A DNA stretch of 64,000 bases from Parcubacteria group bacterium Gr01-1014_13 (GTDB taxonomy: Bacteria; Patescibacteria; ABY1; Magasanikbacterales; GWA2-37-8), in assembly GCA_007376295.1 (NCBI GenBank), contig VMGB01000001.1, positions 124,001 to 188,000 on the forward strand, given 5' to 3'. Position numbers and translations under genes: made by a program. The notes beneath the pieces are model-generated. The model was given only the letters and a program-made list of their open reading frames with translations. It did not search any database and had not been told where the DNA came from. Each line of letters begins with the position of its first letter. Position 1 is the first letter of the stretch. This document shows, in pieces, positions 8,981 through 17,545 of this stretch.

Positions 8981-9421
8981 ATGAAAGTGATTTTAATCCA
9001 AAATGTAGCTGGAATTGGTAAAATTGATGATATAAAAGAAGTTAGCGAAGGCTATGCCCGCAACTTTTTATTTGCCAAAAATTTGGCCCAGCCAGCCACC
9101 AAACAGGTGCTGGAAGACTTAAAAGCGCGTAAAAATAAACAAGTCAAAGACAGAGATGCCCAATTGCGCTATGAGCAGAGTCTGGCCGACAAGTTGTATG
9201 GGTATGAGTTAGTTTTAAAAGAAAAAGTCAGTGGCGGCGGAGCGCTTTATGCAGCTGTTGGTCCGCAAAAAGTATCCGAAGCGTTGGCGAATAAGGGTTT
9301 TAAAATAAATAAAGACCAGGTTATATTTAAACCAATAAAAGAAATAGGGGAGTACAAAGCAAAAATTAAATTCCAACATGGGTTGGAAACGGAAATATCA
9401 ATAACTGTTTCAAAAATTTAA
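8981..9421 (+). CDS. rplI: 50S ribosomal protein bL9
   Basis: A 146-aa protein with the N-terminal bL9 signature (MKVILIQNVAGIGKIDDIKEV, then GYARNFLFAKNLA), the connecting helix and the C-terminal domain, i.e. full length. It binds 23S rRNA near the L1 stalk and limits frameshifting. Its presence is informative because bL9 is absent from several CPR lineages, so this organism is not one of those. No SD sequence precedes the ATG. pyrG begins 2 bases after its stop, so the two are probably cotranscribed. Confidence 0.95.
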   Translation: MKVILIQNVAGIGKIDDIKEVSEGYARNFLFAKNLAQPATKQVLEDLKARKNKQVKDRDAQLRYEQSLADKLYGYELVLKEKVSGGGALYAAVGPQKVSEALANKGFKINKDQVIFKPIKEIGEYKAKIKFQHGLETEISITVSKI

Positions 9422-9423
9422 TT

Positions 9424-11055
9424 ATGTCTAAAACCAAATATATTTTCGTCATTGGCGGCGTGCTTAGTGGAGTGGGTAAAGGCGTCACCGCGGCTTCCAT
9501 CGGCAGGATTTTAAAAAACCGAGGCTTTAATGTCTCGGTTATTAAAATAGATCCATATATAAATATCGATGCTGGTACCATGAATCCGCTCGAACATGGC
9601 GAAGTTTTTGTAACCGAAGATGGCGACGAAACGGATCAGGATTTGGGAAACTATGAAAGATTTTTGGAAACAAATATTTATTCTTACAATTACATGACTA
9701 CCGGCCGGGTGTATATGAATGTTATTGAAAAAGAACGCAGCATGTTCTATAAGGGACGTTGTGTGCAGGTGGTGCCACATATCCCTATGGAAGTTATTTC
9801 ACGCATAAAAACTGCCGCGCAAAAAACTAAAGCAGAAATAATGATAATAGAAATTGGCGGTACAGTGGGTGAGTACGAAAACATTTTATTTTTGGAAGCG
9901 GCGCGCATGATGAAATTGGATGCTCCAGACGATGTAGCTTTCGTTTTGGTAAGTTATATGCCTGTGCCAAGCCATTTGGGAGAAATGAAGACTAAGCCAA
10001 CCCAGCATGCTGCCCGTACATTAAACAATAGCGGTATTCAAGCTGATTTTATTGTCGCCAGAGGCAAAGATGAACTAGACAAGCCTAGACGAGAAAAATT
10101 AGCCTTTTTTTGCTGGTTACGATCACAAGACGATGTAATCGCCGCGCCAGACGTGCCTAGTATTTATGAGATTCCTCTTGTTTTGGAAAAACAAAAATTT
10201 GCCGGTTTGTTGATGAAGCGATTAAAGATTCGACCACGACAGTTGATAGACAAGCGTTGGGATAATTTTGTGGCCAAGATGAAAAAGGTTAAGAAATCCG
10301 TAAAGATTGCTGTGGTCGGTAAATATTTTGCTACTGGTGAGTATACTTTGTCTGATTCATATATATCTGTAATTAACGCCGTCAAACATGCAGCCTGGCA
10401 TAATGGTGTAAATGCAGAAATGACTTGGCTGGATTCTGAAGATTATGAAAAAAATCCAGAAAAAGTGAAAGAGCTTGGTGGCTATGATGCCCTGATTGTT
10501 CCAGGCGGTTTTGGTACCAGAGGAATTGAGGGTATAATCGCAGCCATTAAATATGTACGCGAGAATGATTTGCCGTATCTGGGATTATGCTATGGAATGC
10601 AACTAGCCACCATAGAATTCGCGCGTCATGTTTTAAAACTCAAAGACGCACATACCGTGGAGTGCGATCCAAAAAGTAAAAATTTAATAATCAATATTAA
10701 CAATACTCAGGCAGATAATATAAAAAACGAACGCTATGGCGGTACTATGCGTCTGGGGGCGTATGATTGCGACCTTACTCCGGGTAGCATAGCCCACCAA
10801 CTTTATGGTGCAGATAAAATTAGTGAACGCCACCGCCATCGTTATGAATTTGATAATAAATATAAAGCCGAGATGGAAAAGAAAGACATGGTATTTTCTG
10901 GTATAAATCCTCAATCCGATTTGGTGGAAATTATAGAATTAAAAAAACATCCGTATTTTGTCGGTGTACAATTTCATCCAGAATTTAAATCCAGATTTTT
11001 AGAACCACATCCATTGTTTGTCGGGTTGGTAAAAGCCGCGATTAAAAATAAATAA
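9424..11055 (+). CDS. pyrG: CTP synthase
   Basis: Converts UTP to CTP using glutamine and ATP. The protein is 543 aa, full length. The N-terminal synthetase domain begins KYIFVIGGVLSGVGKGVTAA and carries the P-loop. The C-terminal class I glutaminase domain has the nucleophile Cys in GLCYGMQLA and the His/Glu pair in VGVQFHPEF. One of the few complete nucleotide-synthesis enzymes in the window. It lies in an operon with rplI and is followed by a perfect palindrome with T-run. Confidence 0.97.
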   Translation: MSKTKYIFVIGGVLSGVGKGVTAASIGRILKNRGFNVSVIKIDPYINIDAGTMNPLEHGEVFVTEDGDETDQDLGNYERFLETNIYSYNYMTTGRVYMNVIEKERSMFYKGRCVQVVPHIPMEVISRIKTAAQKTKAEIMIIEIGGTVGEYENILFLEAARMMKLDAPDDVAFVLVSYMPVPSHLGEMKTKPTQHAARTLNNSGIQADFIVARGKDELDKPRREKLAFFCWLRSQDDVIAAPDVPSIYEIPLVLEKQKFAGLLMKRLKIRPRQLIDKRWDNFVAKMKKVKKSVKIAVVGKYFATGEYTLSDSYISVINAVKHAAWHNGVNAEMTWLDSEDYEKNPEKVKELGGYDALIVPGGFGTRGIEGIIAAIKYVRENDLPYLGLCYGMQLATIEFARHVLKLKDAHTVECDPKSKNLIININNTQADNIKNERYGGTMRLGAYDCDLTPGSIAHQLYGADKISERHRHRYEFDNKYKAEMEKKDMVFSGINPQSDLVEIIELKKHPYFVGVQFHPEFKSRFLEPHPLFVGLVKAAIKNK

Positions 11056-11067
11056 TAAGGTCCCGGG

Positions 11068-11108
11068 TATAATTGACTACCATCTATATAGATGGTAGTC
11101 TTTTGTTT
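11068..11108 (+). terminator. 26-bp perfect palindrome with T-rich tail, after pyrG
   Basis: Bases 11075-11100 are a perfect palindrome (arms gactaccatctat), followed by ttttgttt. This fits a terminator for pyrG. A perfect TATAAT at 11068-11073 immediately precedes it and could instead be a -10 box for the oxygenase gene, in which case the hairpin would sit at the very 5' end of that mRNA and protect it. Both readings are possible. Confidence 0.65.
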
Positions 11109-11118
11109 AGGAGGAAGT

Positions 11119-12240
11119 ATGAAGGACCAAAAAGAATTGATCGTCGATCTGGAGCCTTATCTAGACGGTAGTGTTGAAGGAACCAGACATGCTTGTCGTC
11201 GTTTGGTAAACATTTTGCACAAACAGTCATTTGTCATTGTGTATGATCCGCGCGTTTCTAATGTTGATAATGACCGGTATCTAGACATGATGGAGCGATA
11301 CTTTTCCCAGTCGGAAAAACAGCTACGGAAAGACGAGCGCCCCAAATTGCATTATCAAGTTGGCGTTTCCAAGGGTCAGGAAAAGCCTCGTGATCATCGC
11401 GCGTATATTTCAACTATGCGGCCTGAGCACTGGCCGCATATTACGCCGCCTAATTACAAAGGTGATCCGCGTTGGCGATTCTTCCGAAATTTAGGCAAGC
11501 CGCCATCGAAGACCAAATTTCCCAAGCTTAACGCTCAGCGCACACCTGTAATTCCGAAGGGGTTTGAAGGTGAATGGGCAAAGACCATGGACACTTGGGG
11601 CGAGAAGATGTTGGCAAGCGTTTTCACGATTGCTGAGATGATGGCGGAAGCGTTCGGACTGCCAAAGAGTACTTTTACCAAAAAGTTCGCTCATGCTCCA
11701 CATCTAATTGCTCCCAACGGAGTGAATTTGCTGGACTATCCCGAAGGGACTGTTTTCAATGGTTTTCACTATGATCTGAATTGGGGCACCATTCATGGCC
11801 GTTCTCGTTTTCCTGGTCTTAGGGTCTGGCCGCGTGATGGGGCACCGTTTACGGTGCGTGTTCCAAAAGGGGCTTTGCTTTTCCAAGTAGCCAAACAGTT
11901 GGAATGGCAAACTGGCGGATATTTCCGCGCTGGGTTCCATGAAGTAGTGAATTTGCCCGACACTGTGAAGGCTGCGCAAGAAGCTGCGCGTACCGGACGT
12001 CCGCCAATCAGAGTTTCTTCAACTGTTTTTGCTCACGTGGCGAGCGATCTGACTTTGCGGGTAGAAAAAAAAGTTTTGGAAAATGATCTTGGTAGCATAG
12101 ATCATGCCTCTGAAGTTTTGGATCTGCCGGCGGGTGAATCTGCCAAGCATCTTGCCAAGATTTTGCAGATGTATCCGCCCACCAAAGCGGGAGATCAGGT
12201 GCTTGGCGAACTAAAGGCGCTTGGTCTTAAGAAAGACTAA
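11119..12240 (+). CDS. Isopenicillin-N-synthase-like 2-oxoglutarate/Fe(II) oxygenase
   Basis: A 373-aa protein in which the double-stranded beta-helix core of the 2-oxoglutarate/Fe(II) dioxygenase family is recognisable. The iron triad is H217-x-D219 (FHYDLNWG) and H274 (GFHEVV), 57 residues apart, and R298-x-S300 is the 2-oxoglutarate-binding pair. Between them lies the typical GLRVWPRDGAPFTVRVPKG segment. The first ~110 residues are unlike the family. The ATG at 11119 is chosen because it follows a strong taggaggaag ribosome site; an upstream in-frame ATG at 11092 lies inside a palindrome. The substrate is unknown. An oxygen-dependent enzyme is unexpected in a presumed fermentative CPR cell, so acquisition by transfer is plausible. 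Confidence 0.75.
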   Translation: MKDQKELIVDLEPYLDGSVEGTRHACRRLVNILHKQSFVIVYDPRVSNVDNDRYLDMMERYFSQSEKQLRKDERPKLHYQVGVSKGQEKPRDHRAYISTMRPEHWPHITPPNYKGDPRWRFFRNLGKPPSKTKFPKLNAQRTPVIPKGFEGEWAKTMDTWGEKMLASVFTIAEMMAEAFGLPKSTFTKKFAHAPHLIAPNGVNLLDYPEGTVFNGFHYDLNWGTIHGRSRFPGLRVWPRDGAPFTVRVPKGALLFQVAKQLEWQTGGYFRAGFHEVVNLPDTVKAAQEAARTGRPPIRVSSTVFAHVASDLTLRVEKKVLENDLGSIDHASEVLDLPAGESAKHLAKILQMYPPTKAGDQVLGELKALGLKKD

Positions 12241-12260
12241 TCATGCCCAAGGAGGAAACC

Positions 12261-12488
12261 ATGGTTATTACTGATCGCGACCCTGGAGATGAGGATATGA
12301 ATACTGAAGATTCGGAATTGCTTCGGGCTATAGCCCGGTTCGAGAATGGCGATTTTACTCCCGAGGAAGAAGCTGAGATGAAAAAGTGGGAGGCCGAGGT
12401 TAATGCAAAATTAAGAGAAGGTGCCAGAGAACACGATTTGATCCTGGCTTGGTCAAAAGTGCACGGAGCAAACAAAGTTTATAAATAG
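12261..12488 (+). CDS. Small acidic 75-aa protein, unknown
   Basis: A highly charged, acidic helical protein (for example PEEEAEMKKWEAEV) with no recognised domain. The ATG at 12261 follows a perfect aaggagg ribosome site by five bases; an in-frame ATG at 12243 precedes that site and is unlikely. It lies 20 bases after the oxygenase gene and before a terminator, so the two form a bicistron. A role as accessory or regulatory partner of the oxygenase is only suggested by position. Confidence 0.6.
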   Translation: MVITDRDPGDEDMNTEDSELLRAIARFENGDFTPEEEAEMKKWEAEVNAKLREGAREHDLILAWSKVHGANKVYK

Positions 12489-12498
12489 AGAGATTGGT

Positions 12499-12530
12499 TT
12501 AGGCGCGCTGGTGTGAGGCGCGCTTTTTTT
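12499..12530 (+). terminator. Terminator after the oxygenase bicistron
   Basis: GC-rich stem gcgcgc (12503-12508) with gcgcgc (12518-12523), followed by seven T. It touches the stop codon of the convergent sugar transferase gene. Confidence 0.85.
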
Positions 12531-13890
12531 ATCTTCCTGCCAATCGAAGAATAGTATTGATGGTTCTAAGGATGATGGAAATATCTAAAGTGAAGTTGCG
12601 GTTTTTAATATAGTATAAATCGTATTCCAGTTTTTGCAGGTTTTCCTCAATTGTACCGTAATAAGCGTTATTGATTTGCGCCCAGCCAGTAAGTCCTGGT
12701 TTTATTAGGTGTCGTAAAGAATAGTAGGGCATTTTTTCTGTAAGTTGTTGGACAAATTCTGGACGTTCGGGTCGAGGACCAATTACAGACATCTGGCCTT
12801 TTAGAATATTTATAAATTGCGGTATTTCGTCCAGTCTGGTGCGGCGTAAAATTTTTCCAACCGTTGTAATGCGGACATCTTTGTCAGCCGCATACTGCGG
12901 CCCGCCGGTTTCGGCGCTTCCGTCAGCAGCTAAAGTCTTCATGGTCCGATATTTGTAAACTTTAAAAATTAATCCTTGTCTGCCAACGCGATTTTGGGAG
13001 AAAAATATTTTGCCTTTGGAGTTTAATTTTATAATCAAGGCGATAATCGGGAAAGTGACAATAAAAAATATACCAATTATTACGGCTAAAATATAATCCG
13101 TTAAAATACGGAAACGATCATAGATTTTTTTCTGTTGTTCGTGCAGGTTGGCCACGAACCAGTTTTCAGAAAAAGTAAACGGGGGAATACGGTGCATTAC
13201 TGTTTCATAAAAATCAGAAAGATTTACGATGCTCACCTGCTGAAATAAACTTTGGTATAATTCTTTGAGCAGATTTGAATCGGCAGTCATCTGTGGTGAG
13301 AGAACGATAATATTCGCGTAATTTTTTGTTTGATTATTTATCTCGGCAATAGTTTTGCCATACGCTATATTCGGTAAAGAAGATTCTTGTTCACCGATTA
13401 CACCAAGAACTAAGTAACCCAAACGCGGATTGTTTTGAATATTATTTATCAGCTCTTTAACTTCAGCTGTAACTCCGGCAAAAATTATATTATATTTTAA
13501 AGTTGTAGAAATAAATTTGTTATAAAAAAATCTCCACAAAGAGACGAGTCCAAAACCGATTATGGCTGTAAGTAATAAAATTGTTTTTGGGGTGATGGCG
13601 GTTTTTGGATTTATATAAAAATAGATTATCCCAAGAACTGTCCAAGCCAAAGCGCTAAGAATAATTTTTTGATAAAAAGCCCAAGAATTTTTGGTTTTGC
13701 TGATGTCGTAAAGACCGGCGATAAATAAAATAACCGCGGCTAGGAAGAATAGCTGGGTCATGGGTGACAACAGATCTTGTAAGTTTTGGCCGGGAATTTT
13801 TAGATAGCGAAAATAGAGAGCAAAATATAGGCCTATATATAAGGTCATTATGTCTCCAGTCAGAAGGGTGAGTTGTTTTAAACGAAGCAT
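12529..13890 (-). CDS. Polyprenyl-phosphate sugar-1-phosphate transferase (WcaJ/WbaP type)
   Basis: Loads the first sugar phosphate onto undecaprenyl phosphate to start a surface polysaccharide. The protein is 453 aa: four N-terminal transmembrane helices (about 10-110), a cytoplasmic Rossmann-like domain (about 130-240), a fifth hydrophobic helix (about 270-295) and the C-terminal bacterial sugar transferase domain. That domain carries the hallmark FFSQNRVGRQG, KYRTM, RRTRLDEIPQF and SVIGPRPERPE motifs. It is transcribed away from the subtilase gene and near the glycan operon at 15.5-20 kb, whose products it likely initiates. Confidence 0.9.
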   Translation of the reverse strand: MLRLKQLTLLTGDIMTLYIGLYFALYFRYLKIPGQNLQDLLSPMTQLFFLAAVILFIAGLYDISKTKNSWAFYQKIILSALAWTVLGIIYFYINPKTAITPKTILLLTAIIGFGLVSLWRFFYNKFISTTLKYNIIFAGVTAEVKELINNIQNNPRLGYLVLGVIGEQESSLPNIAYGKTIAEINNQTKNYANIIVLSPQMTADSNLLKELYQSLFQQVSIVNLSDFYETVMHRIPPFTFSENWFVANLHEQQKKIYDRFRILTDYILAVIIGIFFIVTFPIIALIIKLNSKGKIFFSQNRVGRQGLIFKVYKYRTMKTLAADGSAETGGPQYAADKDVRITTVGKILRRTRLDEIPQFINILKGQMSVIGPRPERPEFVQQLTEKMPYYSLRHLIKPGLTGWAQINNAYYGTIEENLQKLEYDLYYIKNRNFTLDISIILRTINTILRLAGR

Positions 13891-13914
13891 ATGCTACAAT
13901 AGCAAGCAAATAAT

Positions 13915-15438
13915 ATGCCTCAATCCTACCTTAAAATTAAGCAAAAAGCAAGCATTGCAGCGGTTTTTTTGGCTGCTATGGTTTTGGTCTATCCAAATGC
14001 CTTGGTTTTAGCAAAAGTACCCAATGATCCAAAATATACGCTTCAGGAGGCCGTTTATAAGCAAATTGGGGCACCGGCGGCCTGGGATTATACTACCGGT
14101 ACCAACAGTGTGGTGGTAGCGGTGATAGATGTGGGTGTAGACATTAATAATACAGATTTAAAAGAAAATATTTGGCAAAACTCAAAAGAATTGCCGGATA
14201 ATGGCATTGACGATGATCGCAATGGCTTTATAGATGATATACATGGGTGGAATTTTGTAGAGAACAATAATGATATGGCAATTTCGGTAATACAAGACTC
14301 TGATGATTCCGGCGCTGTGAGCCACGGTACTATTTTGGCGGGGCTTATCGGTGCCAGAGGCGACAATAACTTGTCTGGTACAGGATTAAATTGGCAGATA
14401 AAAATTATGCCTCTGCGCGCCATAAATAGCAATGGAGACGGATCTTTAAAAGAAGTAGCCAAAGCGATTAATTACGCGGTAAGTAATGGAGCCGATATAA
14501 TAAGCACAAGTTTTGTTGGCGACAGGAACAGTTTTGCCTTACAAGAAAGCTTATTTAATGCCCGGAAATATGGAATAATAGTAGTAGCGGCAGCGGGAAA
14601 TAACAGAAACGACGGAACCGGATATTATAATTTGTCTAAAAACAAACAATATCCTATTTGCGTGGATTTTGAAAATTCGGAAAATTGGATTTTGGGCGTA
14701 ACTTCGGTAGATAAAAATGATAAGTTGAGCGATTTTGCCAATTTTGGGGCATGCGTAGATATTTCCGCTCCTGGTGAAAATATTTACAGCACGCAAAAAT
14801 ATGCTCCGCAGTATGGAAGTAGTTATAACCAAAATTTTGGCGGCCCTTGGTTCGGGTCTTCCTTTGCGGTTCCGTTAGTGGCAGGCAGTGCGGCGTTGGT
14901 AAAATCAGTTCGTCCGGATTGGGGAGCGCAAGAAATAATTTTGGATTTACTGGCTACTGCCGATGATATAGACGGTTTAAATCCTGGTTTTGCCGGACAG
15001 AGCGGTTATGGCCGTTTAAATGTTGGCCGGGCTGTGGCTAGGGCGATAGAATTCAAGTCGGTAGCATTAGTTTTTGAATCAAAATTAATCAAGAAAAACA
15101 AGCAGTATTTTGTTCGTATTACCTCGGACGGCAAAGTTTTGCATGATTTGTCTTTGCCTGGATACATAGATAAAAATACCAAATGGGCAGTAGTAGAAAA
15201 TTTGTTGGTCTCTGCTAATTCGAGTAAAGGAAAAATAACAGTAAATGCTTGGGATTGGGACGGTAATAAAAAATTAACAAATTTTGTTTTGCCAGGAATG
15301 ACAAAATTGTCTGATTTAAAAATTGATAAAGTATGGGGGGATAGTCCCAATGCTATTTTATTTGTGAAGCAAGCAGGGGATAGTCGGCGAGTAATTATAG
15401 ATTTACCCAGCCAGAGCTGGAAGACAGAAGGTGTTTAG
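13915..15438 (+). CDS. Secreted subtilisin-like (S8) serine protease
   Basis: A 507-aa protein with an N-terminal signal or membrane anchor (about 12-33). The S8 catalytic domain carries D72 (AVIDVGVD), H137 (SHGTILAGL), oxyanion N229 (AAAGNN) and S316 (GSSFAVPLVAG), so the triad is complete. About 125 C-terminal residues with beta-rich repeats of no recognised family follow the protease. It would act outside the cell on proteins or on its own surface layer. Its position next to surface-polysaccharide genes suggests envelope maturation or nutrient acquisition from a host, which is inference. Confidence 0.9.
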   Translation: MPQSYLKIKQKASIAAVFLAAMVLVYPNALVLAKVPNDPKYTLQEAVYKQIGAPAAWDYTTGTNSVVVAVIDVGVDINNTDLKENIWQNSKELPDNGIDDDRNGFIDDIHGWNFVENNNDMAISVIQDSDDSGAVSHGTILAGLIGARGDNNLSGTGLNWQIKIMPLRAINSNGDGSLKEVAKAINYAVSNGADIISTSFVGDRNSFALQESLFNARKYGIIVVAAAGNNRNDGTGYYNLSKNKQYPICVDFENSENWILGVTSVDKNDKLSDFANFGACVDISAPGENIYSTQKYAPQYGSSYNQNFGGPWFGSSFAVPLVAGSAALVKSVRPDWGAQEIILDLLATADDIDGLNPGFAGQSGYGRLNVGRAVARAIEFKSVALVFESKLIKKNKQYFVRITSDGKVLHDLSLPGYIDKNTKWAVVENLLVSANSSKGKITVNAWDWDGNKKLTNFVLPGMTKLSDLKIDKVWGDSPNAILFVKQAGDSRRVIIDLPSQSWKTEGV

Positions 15439-15445
15439 AATTATA

Positions 15446-15474
15446 TTGTCAACAGTAGTGGTTAATGGTACAAT
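15446..15474 (+). promoter_or_regulatory. Probable promoter of the glycan operon
   Basis: TTGTCA (15446-15451), 17-base spacer, TACAAT (15469-15474) with an extended TGG just before the -10, 41 bases upstream of the epimerase/decarboxylase start. Confidence 0.65.
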
Positions 15475-15514
15475 TTAGACATTAATAGTTAGTAATTAGT
15501 GATTATCAAATTTT

Positions 15515-16525
15515 ATGGATACCCCTATTTTTGAGAAAAAAAACGTGTTGGTCACCGGCGGCGCCGGTTTTATCGGTTCGCATCTTTGTGAGCGTTTGCT
15601 AAAAGAAGCCAAAGTAATTTGTCTGGATGATTTCTCCAATTCTTCTCCGGCCAACATCCAGCATTTATTGCAGTATCCAGATTTTGAATTTATAAAATAC
15701 GACGTTAATCAGCCAATTGATTTGGATAAATTTGAAGAATTAGATAAATTCAAAGTTAAATTCCAAGGTATTCAAGAGATTTATCATTTGGCTTGTCCTA
15801 CCAGTCCGCATGATTTTGAAAAATTAAAAATGAAATCATTGTGGGCTAATTCCTCTTCGATGATAAATACTTTGGATTTGGCTGTAAAATACAAAGCCAA
15901 ATATATATTTACCTCCAGTTCGGTTGTTTATGGTAATTCCACCGAAGAAAAATCTGTTTTTAAAGAAAGCGATCATGGCATTGTCGACCATCTTTCTCCG
16001 CGTGCCTGCTATGACGAAGGCAAACGTTTTGCAGAAACCTGCGTGGCTACTTACCGTCAAGTATATGGCATAGATGCCAAAGTTGCCCGTGTATTTACCA
16101 CCTATGGTCCACACATGAAATTATTTGAAGGTCAGATGATTCCGGATTTTATTATCAATGCTTTGGAAGGAAAAAATATTACTATAAATGGCGATGAAAC
16201 ATTTTCTACTTCGCTTTGTTATGTTACCGACTTGATAGATGGTTTGGTGCGGCTTATGGCCAGCTCACCGGAAGTAGAAATTGTTAACCTGGGTGATGAT
16301 AAAATAGTAAAAATAGTTGATGTAGCAAACACAATAATCAAATTAACGAATTCTTCTTCTCAGGTTGTATTTGAGAAGCCATTATTGTTTTTGACCAAAA
16401 AAGGAGCTCCAGATTTGTCTTATGTTAGAGATGTCTTGGGTTGGATGCCTTTAGTAAGATTGCAAGATGGCCTTGAAAAAACAATCGACTATACTATTGC
16501 CAACAAAGAGGCATTGATGTTTTGA
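15515..16525 (+). CDS. NAD-dependent sugar epimerase/decarboxylase, UDP-glucuronate decarboxylase-like
   Basis: A 336-aa extended short-chain dehydrogenase/reductase. NAD-binding motif TGGAGFIGSHLCERLL, then DDFSNS. The catalytic Tyr/Lys occur in RACYDEGKRFAE, closely matching the YDEGKR signature of UDP-glucuronic acid decarboxylases (UXS), which make UDP-xylose. The equivalent of the UXS LASPASP loop reads ACPTSPHDF. It is the first gene of a six-gene glycan operon, so it supplies an activated sugar. Xylose or a related pentose is the best guess, but other UDP-sugar epimerases share most motifs. Confidence 0.85.
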   Translation: MDTPIFEKKNVLVTGGAGFIGSHLCERLLKEAKVICLDDFSNSSPANIQHLLQYPDFEFIKYDVNQPIDLDKFEELDKFKVKFQGIQEIYHLACPTSPHDFEKLKMKSLWANSSSMINTLDLAVKYKAKYIFTSSSVVYGNSTEEKSVFKESDHGIVDHLSPRACYDEGKRFAETCVATYRQVYGIDAKVARVFTTYGPHMKLFEGQMIPDFIINALEGKNITINGDETFSTSLCYVTDLIDGLVRLMASSPEVEIVNLGDDKIVKIVDVANTIIKLTNSSSQVVFEKPLLFLTKKGAPDLSYVRDVLGWMPLVRLQDGLEKTIDYTIANKEALMF

Positions 16526-16527
16526 TC

Positions 16528-17205
16528 ATGGATATTAAAGGTATGTTGTTTGTAATTGTTCCCGCCTACAACGAAGCTAAAAACATCGGTCGCGTCATTA
16601 GCGGCCTTTTTAGTCAGGGACTGCAAAATATTATTGTGGTCGATGATGGTTCTACGGACGAAACAGCTCAAATAGCTGAAGCAGCCGGAACTAAAGTTTT
16701 ACGTCATGAAGTAAATAGAGGGCAGGGAGCATCGCTCCAAACTGGCAATGATTATGCATTGGCCCATGATGCGGACACCGTAATTCATTTTGATGCCGAT
16801 GGCCAGTTTAATCCGGCTGATATTGCTAAAGCGTTAGTAGTAATGAAAGAGAAAAACGTAGATGTGCTACTTGGTTCACGTTTTTTAGACAATCGTTCCC
16901 AGATGCCTTGGACAAAAAAATATTTAATTTTGCCAACTGCCAGACTGATAAATCATTTTTTGACCGGCTTAAAACTTACTGATGCGCACAATGGTTTCCG
17001 TATTTTGTCCCGCAGGGCTTTGGAGGCAATAAATATCTCCCAAGACCGCATGGCCCATAATTCCGAAATTATTAGTCAAATTAGGCAAAAAAACCTATCC
17101 TATCTTGAATATCCGGTAGAGGTTACATATAATGAATATGGCCAGGGAGTAGGGGGAGGCTTAAAGATAATTTGGGAAGTTTTACAAGGACGTTTAATTA
17201 AATAG
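16528..17205 (+). CDS. GT2 glycosyltransferase, dolichyl-phosphate-mannose-synthase-like
   Basis: A 225-aa GT-A fold enzyme of the DPM1/polyprenyl-phosphate sugar synthase group. VPAYNEAKNIGRVI at the N-terminus, VDDGSTDET for nucleotide binding, HFDADGQF as the metal-binding DxD motif, and a GSRFL..N..P..K segment. There are no C-terminal transmembrane helices. The next gene, a DUF2304 membrane protein, is a frequent partner of such enzymes. ATG at 16528 is preferred; a TTG at 16522 overlapping the previous stop is an alternative. Confidence 0.9.
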   Translation: MDIKGMLFVIVPAYNEAKNIGRVISGLFSQGLQNIIVVDDGSTDETAQIAEAAGTKVLRHEVNRGQGASLQTGNDYALAHDADTVIHFDADGQFNPADIAKALVVMKEKNVDVLLGSRFLDNRSQMPWTKKYLILPTARLINHFLTGLKLTDAHNGFRILSRRALEAINISQDRMAHNSEIISQIRQKNLSYLEYPVEVTYNEYGQGVGGGLKIIWEVLQGRLIK

Positions 17206-17209
17206 TCTT

Positions 17210-17545
17210 ATGATGGTAATCCAAACTTTATTAATAGTTTTTTTCTTGTTTGCCTTGGTAAAGGTTATTGGCCGTTGGCGTGCCGGTGATTTGACTAAAA
17301 TGGGCCTAATTTGGTGGTCACTATTTTGGGTTGCGGCAGCCGTGGTGGTGCTACTACCAAATTCCACCGCTTACTTTGCAAAATTAGTAGGTATTGGCCG
17401 TGGCGCGGATTTGGTGGTGTATCTGTCTTTGGCCGCGATATTTTTTATAATATTTCGATTGATGATCAGGATAGAATCACTAAATAAAGATATTACCAAA
17501 CTTACCAGAAAAGTTGCTTTGCAGGACGATAAAGATAGCGTATGA
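17210..17545 (+). CDS. DUF2304 small membrane protein
   Basis: A 111-aa protein with three hydrophobic helices and a charged C-terminus (RIESLNKDITKLTRK), matching the DUF2304 layout usually encoded beside DPM1-like glycosyltransferases. It probably forms the membrane part of a polyprenyl-phosphate-sugar synthase with the preceding gene. Its stop overlaps the start of the following GT4 gene by four bases (ATGA). Confidence 0.8.
   Translation: MMVIQTLLIVFFLFALVKVIGRWRAGDLTKMGLIWWSLFWVAAAVVVLLPNSTAYFAKLVGIGRGADLVVYLSLAAIFFIIFRLMIRIESLNKDITKLTRKVALQDDKDSV

Noticed and set aside
11092..11118. Upstream in-frame ATG for the oxygenase
   Set aside because: It lies within the palindrome and before the SD site; the ATG at 11119 has the strong ribosome site.
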